Assembly (NCBI GenBank): GCA_018242605.1
Contig: JAFEBP010000014.1
Coordinates: 62,001-126,000 of the forward strand
DNA from: Planctomycetota bacterium
GTDB taxonomy: Bacteria; Planctomycetota; Phycisphaerae; Phycisphaerales; UBA1924
Direction of reading: 5' to 3'
Length of the DNA: 64,000 bases
Shown: piece by piece, positions 17,998 through 27,700 of the stretch
Layout of the letters: every line of letters starts with the position of its first letter
Position numbering within the stretch: position 1 is the first letter of the stretch
Translations under genes and position numbers: made by a program
The notes under the pieces: model-generated
The model's database searches: none
Told to the model about the DNA's origin: nothing
Seen by the model: the letters and a program-made list of their open reading frames with translations, nothing else

Positions 17998-19086
17998 CTA
18001 CTTCTTCCGCGCCAGCGTGTACCACGCGAAGGTGTCGTTCTCCAGGTCCATCGGGTTCTCGCCCCGGTCCCAGGCCAGCGCGCTGCCGAGCTTGCGCACC
18101 GCCTCGTTGTCGACGTGATCGAACTCGAGCACCTCGAATCCCTCTTTTTCAAGCAGTTCACGCGTGAATGGGCACTGGCCGTCGGCCCAGGGGATGTACT
18201 TCTCTTCGTTCTGCTTGGGACAGATGTTGTAGATCAGGAAGATGCCCCCGCTCTTGAGTGCCGAGGCAACCTCGCGGACGAACGTGGCGTCGTCCACGCC
18301 CAGGTCCACCAGCATGCGCTTGTCAACCTCCTTGGAGGGATGGATGTAGCCGCGTTTGAGCGTGTTCTTGGAGATGAACAAGTCCAGGTTTGATCCCACC
18401 GCGGCCTTGACGGCCGGGTCGCCGGGCCACTGTCCGCACGCCAGGGTGATGTTGCCGTCGGGCGCCTTGGGCTCGCTCATGCCCACGCCGGCGATTTTTC
18501 CGGTATCGCCCGGCTGGCTGTAGAGCTCCTTCAAAACCGGATCGACATCAACTCCCACGACATCGGCCCCGATGCTGGCGAGCAGCCGAAGATGGCCGAT
18601 GCCCCCGTAGCCGAAGTCGGCGATGCGCCGCTTCGCGAAGCCGTCCTTCGCGCAGCCCAGGTGCGCCGCGGCGAGGTCCAGGGGCCGGGCGTACGCGAAC
18701 GGGCTGCCGTAACGGGTGTAGTAATAGAAGCGGTCGTCGAGCTCGAGGAGCTTGTAATTGCCCCGTTCCTGCTCGGGGAGCTTCTCCCAGGCGTCCTGCG
18801 AGCAGGCCTTGCGGTCGGCGCGGTTGAAGTACACGCGACGGGTGTCGACAAACGGAAGCCAGTTCGACGCGAGCATCCACTGCCGGACGGCGTCGCAGGC
18901 GACCAGGCGCTGGCTGCGGCCCGCTTCCTCTCGCAGCAGTTCGATCGTCGAACCGCCGACGGGGTCGGAGTCCGAAGCGCGGGGGTCGCTGCTGGGCTGG
19001 TGGGCCTTGGGGGGGGTGTCCTGGGCGAGGGTGACCGAGGTGGCCGCGAGTGCGGCCAGTAACACGGGGATGGCTCGGGTGGGCAT
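17998..19086 (-). CDS. Signal-peptide-bearing SAM-methyltransferase-like protein
   Basis: This 362-residue protein has a cleavable-looking signal peptide (MPTRAIPVLLAALAATSVTL, cut after AQ). A linker of ~30 polar residues leads to a Rossmann methyltransferase-like domain: RRIADFGYGGIGHLRLLAS is the SAM-binding glycine loop and VVGVDVDPVLKEL the acidic strand-2 end. KSGGIFLIYNICPKQ resembles the post-motif III region. SAM is not normally present outside the cytoplasm, so either the protein is degenerate, acts on a different ligand, or stays inside. It is convergent with the subtilase gene, with only a few bases between. Confidence 0.75.
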   Translation of the reverse strand: MPTRAIPVLLAALAATSVTLAQDTPPKAHQPSSDPRASDSDPVGGSTIELLREEAGRSQRLVACDAVRQWMLASNWLPFVDTRRVYFNRADRKACSQDAWEKLPEQERGNYKLLELDDRFYYYTRYGSPFAYARPLDLAAAHLGCAKDGFAKRRIADFGYGGIGHLRLLASIGADVVGVDVDPVLKELYSQPGDTGKIAGVGMSEPKAPDGNITLACGQWPGDPAVKAAVGSNLDLFISKNTLKRGYIHPSKEVDKRMLVDLGVDDATFVREVASALKSGGIFLIYNICPKQNEEKYIPWADGQCPFTRELLEKEGFEVLEFDHVDNEAVRKLGSALAWDRGENPMDLENDTFAWYTLARKK

Positions 19087-19374
19087 GATGCATCATAGAG
19101 ATGGGAGCGGGAATCGAAACCCGTCAGCCGCCCTGGCACCTGGAGCAATATGGTCCGAATGGCCGGGGCGAAGCCGGGATGTACGGATTGTGTTCATTGA
19201 GGGAAAGGAATTCCGCGTTCTTTCGCAAAGTCGTGGAAACGGTTCGGGCGATCTGCTCGTAGGTATTGATACCCGTGGGGGCGTTCTGCCCGTCACGGTC
19301 GCTGCTTCTCGGCCCGTTCATTCGTGTGTGTGTGATCCCAAGACCCGTGTGGGGCACTTTGACAGGGGTGATTG
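19087..19374. other. Divergent intergenic region
   Basis: This gap of ~290 bases lies between the methyltransferase-like gene and the metallopeptidase. It should hold both promoters. A purine-rich GACAGGGGTG sequence just before 19375 is a plausible ribosome site for the peptidase. Nothing else is recognised. Confidence 0.35.
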
Positions 19375-22212
19375 ATGTTCAGAAACGAGACTGGGTTTCG
19401 TCGTTGTGCGTTTGTCGCCGCGGTTTTGGTGTCGGCGTGCGGCCAGGCGTTCGGGGCCGCGGAGGCCGACAAGGCCGGGCTGCTGGCCCGCTACCCCGGG
19501 CTGAATGTGATCGAATGGGACGGCCGGCCCGAGATGTTCTACGGCGTGCCGATGACGGTGGCGAATGACCCGCGGATCGCCGCGGACACCTGGCTCAGCA
19601 ACCACGGCAGCGCGTTCGGGGCCGGTGACCTGACCATCCGTTACGAGAGCGAGGCCGAGATCGCGGGCGGCCGCTTCACGGCGTTCCATTACTCACAGTT
19701 GATCGACGGGCTGCCCGTGGACCTGTCGCAGATCGTGATCGTGGTGCTCAACGCGCCCGACGGCCAGAAGGTCGTTTCCGCCGCGGCCAAGGTGGCCACC
19801 CCCCCGCAGGACGGCTTCCGTCCCGACGGCGTGACCGCCGACGACGCGGTGGCGAAGGTGCGTGCGATGGGCGACTACAACAAGATGCCGTTGTGGAGCG
19901 CCCCCGAGATGGTCGTGTACATGGGCGAGGGCGACTTCCCCCGGTGGATCACCCCGACCCGCGCGTGGAAGTTCGTGGGCAACGAGCCCAACGGCGCGGA
20001 CTCGCGCAAGTACACCTTCTTCGTCGACGCCTCCTCCGGCGAACTGATCTTCGCCCGCGACGAGATCCTGCATATCGACGTGGTGGGCCAGGTGCGGGCG
20101 CGGGCCACGCCCAGCCCCGACGGCAACGCCGCGGCGGACTGGTCGGGCAACCCGCCCGCCGAGCGGCCGGTGCCGAACATCCGCGTGCGGATCAACGGGA
20201 GCAACACGACCTCCGCGTTCACCGACGCCAACGGCAACTTCACGATTCCCTACGCCGGGACCGGCGCGGTGACGATCGACTGCTCTGTGGGCGACGGCCG
20301 CTGGGCGCGTGTCGTTGAGAACAACGCCGGTGTGGCGCTGATCACCGCGAGCACCACGGCGACCCCGGGCGTTCCCGCGACGCTGCTGCTGAACCCCGCG
20401 CCCAGCACGGAGTTCACCAACGCGCAGGCCAACGCCTTCATCCAGCAGACACTCACGCACAACTTCATCCGCGATCGTGTTCCGACGTTCGCGCCCCTGG
20501 ACACGCAGTTGCCTTGCAACACCGGGGTGACCGGCAGTTGCAACGCCTTCTACGACGGGGCGTCCACGAACTTCTACAACCTGAGCACCGCGAACGGCTG
20601 CAACAACACCGCGTTCAGCTCTGTCGTGTCGCACGAATACGGCCACCACATCGTGAACCGACGGGGCCTGGCCCAGGGCGGCTTCGGCGAGGGCTACGGC
20701 GATTGCGTCAGCATCCTTGAATACGACGACCCGATCGTGGGCCGCTACTTCCGCACCTCCGGTGCGCCCGTCCGCACGCCCGACACGACGAACCGGCAGT
20801 ACCCCTGCACGGCCGGCGAGGTGCACGCGTGCGGCGAGATCATCGCCGGCGCGATCACCAAGCTTCGCCGCAACTTCGGGAACACGTTCGGCTCCGCCGA
20901 GGGGCTCACCCGCTCGCGCCAGTTGTTCGTCGACTGGACGATGGTGACGCTGGGCGGCGAGGCCGGCATGCAGTCGGCCGTGCCCCGCACCGTCGCGGAG
21001 TTCCTCACCATCAACGACGACGACGGCAATCTCTCCAACGGCACGCCGCAGGCGTGCGAGATCGCCAACGCGTTCAACCAGCACAATGTGCAGCTCACCA
21101 ACGCGTCGCAGGATTCGGTGGTGTTCGCGCTGGCGCAGCCGCTGGTGCAGGAGATGCGGCCGGGCGTCGGAATCCCGGTTGATTTCACGGTCCAGCCGCT
21201 GTGCCGGCACGACGCTCCCAACTCCGGGCGGGTCTTCTACCGCGTGGGCGCGAGCGGGGCGTACTCCCAGATCGCCCTCACGCAGGTCTCCCCCGGCCGG
21301 TACGTCGGCGAGGTGCCCGCGCAGCAGTGCGGCGCGAGCGGCACGGCGAGCATCCAGTACTACTTCGCGGTGAACACGCTCAACAACGGCACCAACACCG
21401 CGGGCCCCACGGCCTATTACCCGCCCGCGGGCACGTCGTTCGCGCCCGTCACGGCGTATGTCTTCTCGACCAGCACTGATATGAACGACGATTTCGAGGC
21501 CGACCGCGGCTGGACGGTGGGCACCACGACCGCGACCACGGGCCAGTGGGTCCGCGGCGACCCGGTGGGCACGATCGCGCAGCCCGAGGACGACCACTCT
21601 GCTTCCGGCTCCCAGTGCTTCTTCACCGGCCAGGGCGCGCTGGGCGGGGCCGACGGCGCTTTCGATATCGACGGCGGCATGACCACGCTGCTCAGCCCCA
21701 CGTACAACATGGCGGGGGCCGACGACGTGATGGTGACCTACTGGCGGTGGTACTCCAACGGCGCCGGCGCCGGCCCGTACGAGGACACCTTCCGCGTCGA
21801 TGTCAGCGTCGACGGCGGCACGAACTGGACGAACGCCGAGACGATCGGGCCCGGCAACGCCGCCGATCCCAACGTCAACGGCGGGTGGGTGCAGGCCCGC
21901 TGGCTCCTGCGTTCCAAGGGCCTGGCGCCCTCGTCGCAGATCAAGCTGCGCTTCATCGCCGAGGACGCCGTCAACGGCAGCCTCGTCGAGGCCGCCCTGG
22001 ACGACTTCTCGATCCGCGGGTTGGCGTGCTCCAACCCGGTCCCGTGCATCGCCGACTTTGACAACAACGGCGGCGTCGACGGTGCCGACGTTGAAGCGTT
22101 CTTCGTCACCTGGACTTCCGGCGACAGCGCCGCGGACGTGAACCAGGACGGCGGTGTCGACGGCGGCGATGTCGCCACCTTCTTCATCGCCTGGCAGGCC
22201 GGCGGCTGCTGA
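19375..22212 (+). CDS. Secreted M36-like metallopeptidase with dockerin
   Basis: This 945-residue secreted protein has a signal peptide and an FTP/PepSY-like propeptide (to about residue 220). The zinc motif is VVSHEYGHHIV (His420, Glu421, His424), and the later GFGEGYGD segment supplies the third ligand, probably Glu439. GEGYGD resembles the GEGWSD signature of fungalysin-type M36 enzymes. A carboxypeptidase-like repeat (VRINGSNTTSAFTDANGNF) sits between propeptide and catalytic domain. A beta-sandwich follows, then the terminal dockerin pair ending QAGGC. ATG 19375 follows a GGGGTG sequence; a TTG three bases earlier is also in frame. It probably degrades extracellular proteins. Confidence 0.88.
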   Translation: MFRNETGFRRCAFVAAVLVSACGQAFGAAEADKAGLLARYPGLNVIEWDGRPEMFYGVPMTVANDPRIAADTWLSNHGSAFGAGDLTIRYESEAEIAGGRFTAFHYSQLIDGLPVDLSQIVIVVLNAPDGQKVVSAAAKVATPPQDGFRPDGVTADDAVAKVRAMGDYNKMPLWSAPEMVVYMGEGDFPRWITPTRAWKFVGNEPNGADSRKYTFFVDASSGELIFARDEILHIDVVGQVRARATPSPDGNAAADWSGNPPAERPVPNIRVRINGSNTTSAFTDANGNFTIPYAGTGAVTIDCSVGDGRWARVVENNAGVALITASTTATPGVPATLLLNPAPSTEFTNAQANAFIQQTLTHNFIRDRVPTFAPLDTQLPCNTGVTGSCNAFYDGASTNFYNLSTANGCNNTAFSSVVSHEYGHHIVNRRGLAQGGFGEGYGDCVSILEYDDPIVGRYFRTSGAPVRTPDTTNRQYPCTAGEVHACGEIIAGAITKLRRNFGNTFGSAEGLTRSRQLFVDWTMVTLGGEAGMQSAVPRTVAEFLTINDDDGNLSNGTPQACEIANAFNQHNVQLTNASQDSVVFALAQPLVQEMRPGVGIPVDFTVQPLCRHDAPNSGRVFYRVGASGAYSQIALTQVSPGRYVGEVPAQQCGASGTASIQYYFAVNTLNNGTNTAGPTAYYPPAGTSFAPVTAYVFSTSTDMNDDFEADRGWTVGTTTATTGQWVRGDPVGTIAQPEDDHSASGSQCFFTGQGALGGADGAFDIDGGMTTLLSPTYNMAGADDVMVTYWRWYSNGAGAGPYEDTFRVDVSVDGGTNWTNAETIGPGNAADPNVNGGWVQARWLLRSKGLAPSSQIKLRFIAEDAVNGSLVEAALDDFSIRGLACSNPVPCIADFDNNGGVDGADVEAFFVTWTSGDSAADVNQDGGVDGGDVATFFIAWQAGGC

Positions 22213-22316
22213 TTCCCCCCTCTGACTCACACACGCGGGGCCCTTGCGCGAAAGTGCGGGGCGCCCGATTCGAACGAAGATTCACATCGCTCCCCGCGGC
22301 GAATCCGGAGAAACCC

Positions 22317-24680
22317 ATGACGCTTTCCAGAGTGCTGCCCTTGACCCTTACGGTGCTCGCCGCTGCGTCGGTGTTCCAGCACGGTTCGTTCGCATCCGAG
22401 CCCATCCCCGCGGACGACTGCCCCGACTGCGAGTGCGGCTGCGGAAAGGCCCACGCCCTACGGCTCCGCGCCGCGGCGGGACTGCCCATCGGTGAGGGAA
22501 TCGTCGCGCCCGGGGGCGGGTACGGCGCGCGGGAGGCGTCCACGGATACGGACGTGCTCCACAGCGACCTGGACCTGACGCTGGACATCCCCAACACGTC
22601 GATCTCCGGCAGCAACACCATCCGCGTCCGCAGCCTCGTGAACGGGCTCACGACCCTCACGTTCACCCTCCGCTCGCAGTACGTGATCACGGGCGCGACG
22701 ATCAACGGTTCGACGCCCATCACCAACATCTCCGCCCCGGGGACCAACAGTTACGCCCGCACCGCCACGCTCGACCGCGCGTACAACGCCGGCGAAGAGT
22801 TCACGATCCGCATCCCCTTCAGCGGCCTGGCCGTCAGCCGCGGGTTCGGGTCCATCGAGTTCCAGACCCAGCCGAGCAACGCCGCGAACCCGATCGTCGC
22901 CACGCTGAGCGAGGCCTATTTCGCGGGCACGTGGTGGCCGATGAAAGACGGCGACTTCGGTCAGCCCGGCGACAACGGCGACAAGTTCACGATGACCATC
23001 GCCGTGACCGCGCCCGACACGCTGACGATCGCGTCCAACGGCGTGGTGCAGTCGATCGTCCCGGTCGCGGGGGGCAACCGCAAGACCACATGGGTCACGA
23101 ACTACCAGATGTCCACGTACCTGGCGTGCTTCGGCGCCAGCGTGTACAACACCTGGACGGTGCCGTACACCTACACGCCCGACGAGGGCGGCCCGGCGCG
23201 CACCATGCCGGTGCAGTTCTTCGTGTACCCCGAGCACGACACGCAGGCCAACCGCGACGCCTGGAGCTACAGCGTGCAGATGCTCGCGACGTACCGGCCC
23301 TTCTACGGCCTGTACCCGTTCGTCAACGAAAAGTACGGCATCTACGACTTCCCGTTCGGCGGCGGCATGGAGCACCAGACGATGACCGGGCAGGGCACGT
23401 TCGACGAAAGCGTGACCGCCCACGAGCTGGGCCACCAGTGGTGGGGCGACAACGTCACCTGCAAGACCTGGAACCACATCTGGCTCAACGAGGGCTTCGC
23501 GACGTACACCGAGGCGATCTGGGAGCAGTACAAGCCCGGAAGTTCGGGCGTGCCGGCCCTGCACGCCGCGATGGCCGCGCGCCGTCCGGGCAATTTCGGC
23601 GACAGCGTCTACTGCCCCGACGCCTCCAACATGAACCGCATCTTCAGCGGCACGTACACCTACCGCAAGGGCGGCTGGGTGCTGCACATGCTGCGCCACA
23701 TGGTCGGTGACCAGGCCTTCTTCGACGGGCTCAAGGAGTACCGCCGACGCTTCGAGGGCAAGGCCGCCACCACGGAGGATTTCATCGCCGCGATGTCGTT
23801 CGTGAGCGGGCAGAATCTGGACAACTTCTCGCAGCAATGGGTGTACGGCATCGGCGCCCCGACCTACGCCTACGGCTGGCAGACGACCAACATCGCCGGT
23901 CAGAACTACCTGCGCGTCAACGTGCGGCAGACGCAGAACACCGCCTGGCCAGGACGCGGCACGCCCGGCGACGCGTACACCACGCCGGTGGATCTGCGCG
24001 TTGATTACGCTGGCGGCTCGCAGACCGTGAAGGTGACTCCGTCGGCCCGCACCTGCAACTTCCTCGTGCCCATCAACGCGCCCGCCACGGCGGTGACGCT
24101 GGACGAGTTCAACTGGGTCCTCAACGGCGGCAAGACCGAAGAGGCTTACGCCGCCGGTTCGCCCAAGATCGCCGCGGCGTCGCCCGCACCCGGCGCGGTG
24201 TTCGCCAGCGATGCGGGGCCCTCCAACGTCAGCGTGACCTTCTCCGACGCTGTGACCGCTACCGCCGCGGCGTTCACCGTCACCGGCCCGACCGGCACGG
24301 TGCCCTTCACCTACTCGCAGCCGAGCACGCTGGTCCGCAACCTGGCGTTCTCCTCGCCTTTGGCGTCGGGCACGTACACGGTGCGCGTCCGGAGCACCAT
24401 CACCAACGCCAACGGTGCGCTCGACGGCGACATCATCGGCGGCACCCTGCCCAGCGGCGACGGTGTCGCGGGCGGCGATGCCGTGTGGACGTTCACCGTC
24501 TCGGCCCCGCCCTGCGCCGCGGACTTCAACAACGACGGCGGCGTCGACGGAGCGGATGTCGAAGCCTTCTTCCTCGCGTGGGAAGATTCGCAGGCTTCCG
24601 CGGATGTCAATCAGGACGGCGGCGTCGACGGCGGCGACGTGGAGTTCTTCTTCCAGCGCTGGCAGGCGGGTGGATGCTGA
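22317..24680 (+). CDS. Secreted M1 aminopeptidase with dockerin
   Basis: This 787-residue M1 (gluzincin) family protein is predicted to be exported by an N-terminal signal peptide (MTLSRVLPLTLTVLAAASVF). The N-terminal beta-domain begins with a Cys-rich stretch (DDCPDCECGCGKAH). The exopeptidase motif reads GGMEHQT, and the zinc site is HELGHQWWG with the third ligand in LNEGFATY (His369, Glu370, His373, Glu392: the HExxH-x18-E spacing of M1). A bacterial Ig-like segment (about 620-720) precedes the dockerin pair ending QAGGC. GGAG lies 5 bases upstream of the spacer to ATG 22317. It probably releases amino acids from peptides made by the neighbouring proteases. Confidence 0.93.
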   Translation: MTLSRVLPLTLTVLAAASVFQHGSFASEPIPADDCPDCECGCGKAHALRLRAAAGLPIGEGIVAPGGGYGAREASTDTDVLHSDLDLTLDIPNTSISGSNTIRVRSLVNGLTTLTFTLRSQYVITGATINGSTPITNISAPGTNSYARTATLDRAYNAGEEFTIRIPFSGLAVSRGFGSIEFQTQPSNAANPIVATLSEAYFAGTWWPMKDGDFGQPGDNGDKFTMTIAVTAPDTLTIASNGVVQSIVPVAGGNRKTTWVTNYQMSTYLACFGASVYNTWTVPYTYTPDEGGPARTMPVQFFVYPEHDTQANRDAWSYSVQMLATYRPFYGLYPFVNEKYGIYDFPFGGGMEHQTMTGQGTFDESVTAHELGHQWWGDNVTCKTWNHIWLNEGFATYTEAIWEQYKPGSSGVPALHAAMAARRPGNFGDSVYCPDASNMNRIFSGTYTYRKGGWVLHMLRHMVGDQAFFDGLKEYRRRFEGKAATTEDFIAAMSFVSGQNLDNFSQQWVYGIGAPTYAYGWQTTNIAGQNYLRVNVRQTQNTAWPGRGTPGDAYTTPVDLRVDYAGGSQTVKVTPSARTCNFLVPINAPATAVTLDEFNWVLNGGKTEEAYAAGSPKIAAASPAPGAVFASDAGPSNVSVTFSDAVTATAAAFTVTGPTGTVPFTYSQPSTLVRNLAFSSPLASGTYTVRVRSTITNANGALDGDIIGGTLPSGDGVAGGDAVWTFTVSAPPCAADFNNDGGVDGADVEAFFLAWEDSQASADVNQDGGVDGGDVEFFFQRWQAGGC

Positions 24681-24720
24681 GCCCGCGACTCCCGCCGACA
24701 GCGGCTCACTGTTGAAATGA

Positions 24721-24758
24721 AAAACGCCCCCTCGCTTGAGCGAGGGGGCGTTTGTGCT
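24721..24758. terminator. Bidirectional intrinsic terminator
   Basis: A near-perfect hairpin (ACGCCCCCTCGC, loop TTGA, GCGAGGGGGCGT) is flanked by A-tracts and T-tracts on both sides. It lies between the convergent M1 aminopeptidase and Ig-repeat genes and can serve both. Confidence 0.88.
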
Positions 24759-24783
24759 TTGCGATCAATTCAGTTCCGCCGGC

Positions 24784-27700
24784 TCAGCAACCGCCGGCTT
24801 CCCACACGCTGAAAAAGTACTCCACGTCGGCCCCGTCGATGCCGCCGTCCAGGTTCACGTCGGCGCACGGCAGGCCGCTGGTCCAATCAAAGTAGAACGT
24901 GTCTACGTCGGCGCCGTCCACGCCGCCATCGTTGTTGTAGTCCGCCGCGCACACGGCGCACCCGGAGCTCAGGGCCAGGGTGGCCCCTGTGCTGGTAACG
25001 CTTCCGCAGAGGTTGGAGACCACGCAGTCGTACACGCCGGTATCAGCGACCGACACCGATGGAATCTCCAGTGTGTCCGAGCCCGCCCCGGGGATGGGCG
25101 TGGCGTCGTGGCGCCATTGATACGTGCGGGGTTCCGTGCCCGCCGCGGCGACTGCGAAGGTCACCGGCGAGCCCTCGCCCACCGTCTGATCCGCCGGGTT
25201 GAGCGTGATCGAGGGGCCGACGGAGACGTTGAGCGTGGCCGCCGTGGTGGTCGCGTTGCCGCAGGCGTTGGTGAGCACGCAGTCGTAGTTCCCGGCGTCG
25301 CCGGTGGCGAGCGACGGGATCGTGTAGGTGGGGTCGGTGGCGCCGGAGATCGGCGAACTATTGTGCCTCCACTGATAGGTCGGTGCGGGCGTGCCCGAGC
25401 CCGCCGCGACAAAGACCACCGGCGAGCCGACGCAGCCGGACTGATCCGAGGGGTTCTGCGTTACCAGGGGCAGAGTCTGCACCGTGAGCGTCGCGGCGTT
25501 GCTCGGCGCCGAACCACAGGCGTTGGTGAGCACGCAGTCGTACGAGCCCTCGTCGCCGGGGGTGATGGTGTTGAGAGTGAGGGTCGCGGAGGTGGCCCCG
25601 TCGATGTTCATGCCGCCCTTGCGCCATTGGAACGTCGGCGCGGGCGTGCCCGTGCCGCTCACCGAGAACGAGGCCGAGCCTCCCGAGCACGCTGTGACCG
25701 GGGAGGGATTCCCGGTGACGGCCGGGGCGGTGTTCACCGTGAGCGTCGCGGCGTTGCTCGGCGCGGAACCGCAGGCGTTGGTGAGCACGCAGTCGTACGA
25801 ACCTTCGTCGCCGAGGGTGATGGTGTTGAGCGTGAGCGTCGCGGAGGTGGCCCCGTCGATGTTCATGCCGCCCTTGCGCCATTGGAACGTCGGCGTTGGC
25901 GTGCCCGTGCCGCTCACCGAGAACGACGCCGAGCCTCCCGAGCACGCCGTGACGGGGGAGGGATGCCCGGTGACGGCCGGGGCGGTGTTCACCGTGAGTG
26001 CCGCGGCGTTGGTGGTCACGCTGCCGCAGGCGTTGGTGGCGACGCAGTCGTAGTTGCCCGCGTCACCGGCGGAAGCGGCGGGAATGTTGAACGTTGGTCC
26101 GGTCGCTCCCGGGATGTTGGTGGTGTCCTTGCGCCATTGGAAGGTCGGGGTGGGAGTTCCCGACGCCGCGGCGGTCAATGTCACGGGCGCGCCGACGCAC
26201 ACCGTCTGGGGCGATGGATGCGTCGTGACGCCCGGGCCGATCTGCACCGTGAGCATCGCGCTGTTGCTGGTGGCGTTGCCGCAGGCGTTGGTGGCCACGC
26301 AGTCGTACGAAGCCATGTCCCCGGCGGTGACGCTTGGAATGACGAACGTGACGCCGGTCGCGCCGGAGATGTTCACGCCGCCCTTGCGCCACTGCAGGGT
26401 GGGCGTCGGCGTGCCGCTGGCGGCGACTGTGAACGAAGCGCTGGTCCCGGTGCAGCGCGTCACGTCCGTGGGATGGGTGGTGATCGTGGGCGTGGAGCAA
26501 CTGCTGGTGATGGTCAGCAGGTTCGAGGCCGAAGTGACGGACTGGGTGTCGGGGTTGGTGACGGTGATCGTCCGGCCCGTCACCGAGGCGTTCGCCGCGA
26601 CCGACACGTTGAGCGTGACCCGCGTGGCGGAGTTCCAGGTGATGCTGTTCACCGTGACCCCGGTGCCCGACACGCTCGCCCCGATGTGGTTGGGGAACGC
26701 GGCGACGGGGTCAAAGAAGCCCGAGCCCGCGGCGGACGTGCCGGTGACGATCAAGTTCACGTTGGTCGCGCCCTGCTCCACGGTGTTGGGCGAGCACGAG
26801 GAGGGCGTGGCGGGCGGGGGCGCGAGCAACTTGGTGACTCGGACGGCGTAGGAGTTGGGGTTGTTCGCGTATTCCTGAAAGGTCCACATCGTCATGTCGT
26901 CGGAGGGGTCGACGACGGTGTGGGAGTAATCGCCCCAGCGGTTGCGGGTGCCGCCGCCGGTTTGCGTATAGGCCGCGACGCCGGTGATGATGACCGTGGG
27001 CGATTGGATCGTGCCGAGCGTGTCGCTCGACAGGCGGCCCGCGGCGGCGGCGCCGACGAACTCGTCGGTGGCGGCGAACGAGGTGCCCAGCGCCATGTGG
27101 CCCTGGCCCGACATGCCCACCGAGCCCATCCAGTAGTAGCGCGGGCTTGTGGCGGCGGAATCAAAGAGCGTGCCGGACTGTCGCAGGGCCGGGGTCACGC
27201 CCAAGTTCTGTAGTTCGTACCAGCGCACGCCGTTGCGGCCGCCGCCCACGGTGGCCACGCCCGAGGCGTTGACCTCGATCTGGTGCGCTGTCCACAGTGT
27301 CTGCGAGCCGGTGATGCGGTTGGTGTGGATCTCGGCGGCGAGCAGGCGGTCGTCGATCGCTTCGAGGTCCACCGTGCTGCCCTGCGCGGGCACGAGGACC
27401 GGCTCGGCCGTGGTGGGCACGTTGACGAACAGGCTCGACGAGATGGTGGGGGTGCCCCCGGGGTTGGAGACCCGGCGCAGCGCGAGCCGGCCCAGAGCGC
27501 CCGCGTCGGCGCCGATGAAATAACCCACGGTCGCGGCGGGGTCGTCATTGTTCACGCCCCGGGGGGCGTCGGGCCCCACCGAGCCGACGATCAGGCTGCG
27601 GAACGCCGTCACGACGATGGGCCCCGCGCCCAGAACGCTGCTCTTGCGGATCACCCACGCGGAGCAGTTGTAGAAACTCGGGTTGAACATCCTGCAGCCC

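Noticed and set aside
19693..22230. Long minus-strand frame opposite the M36-like peptidase
   Set aside because: Composition is dominated by Arg, Gly, Ala and Val with no domain, whereas the plus strand has the zinc motif, signal peptide and dockerin.
24736..27213. Plus-strand frame of 825 codons opposite the Ig-repeat gene
   Set aside because: It reads as repeated RRxGxxGxxA-type low-complexity sequence, mirroring the Ig repeats on the other strand.
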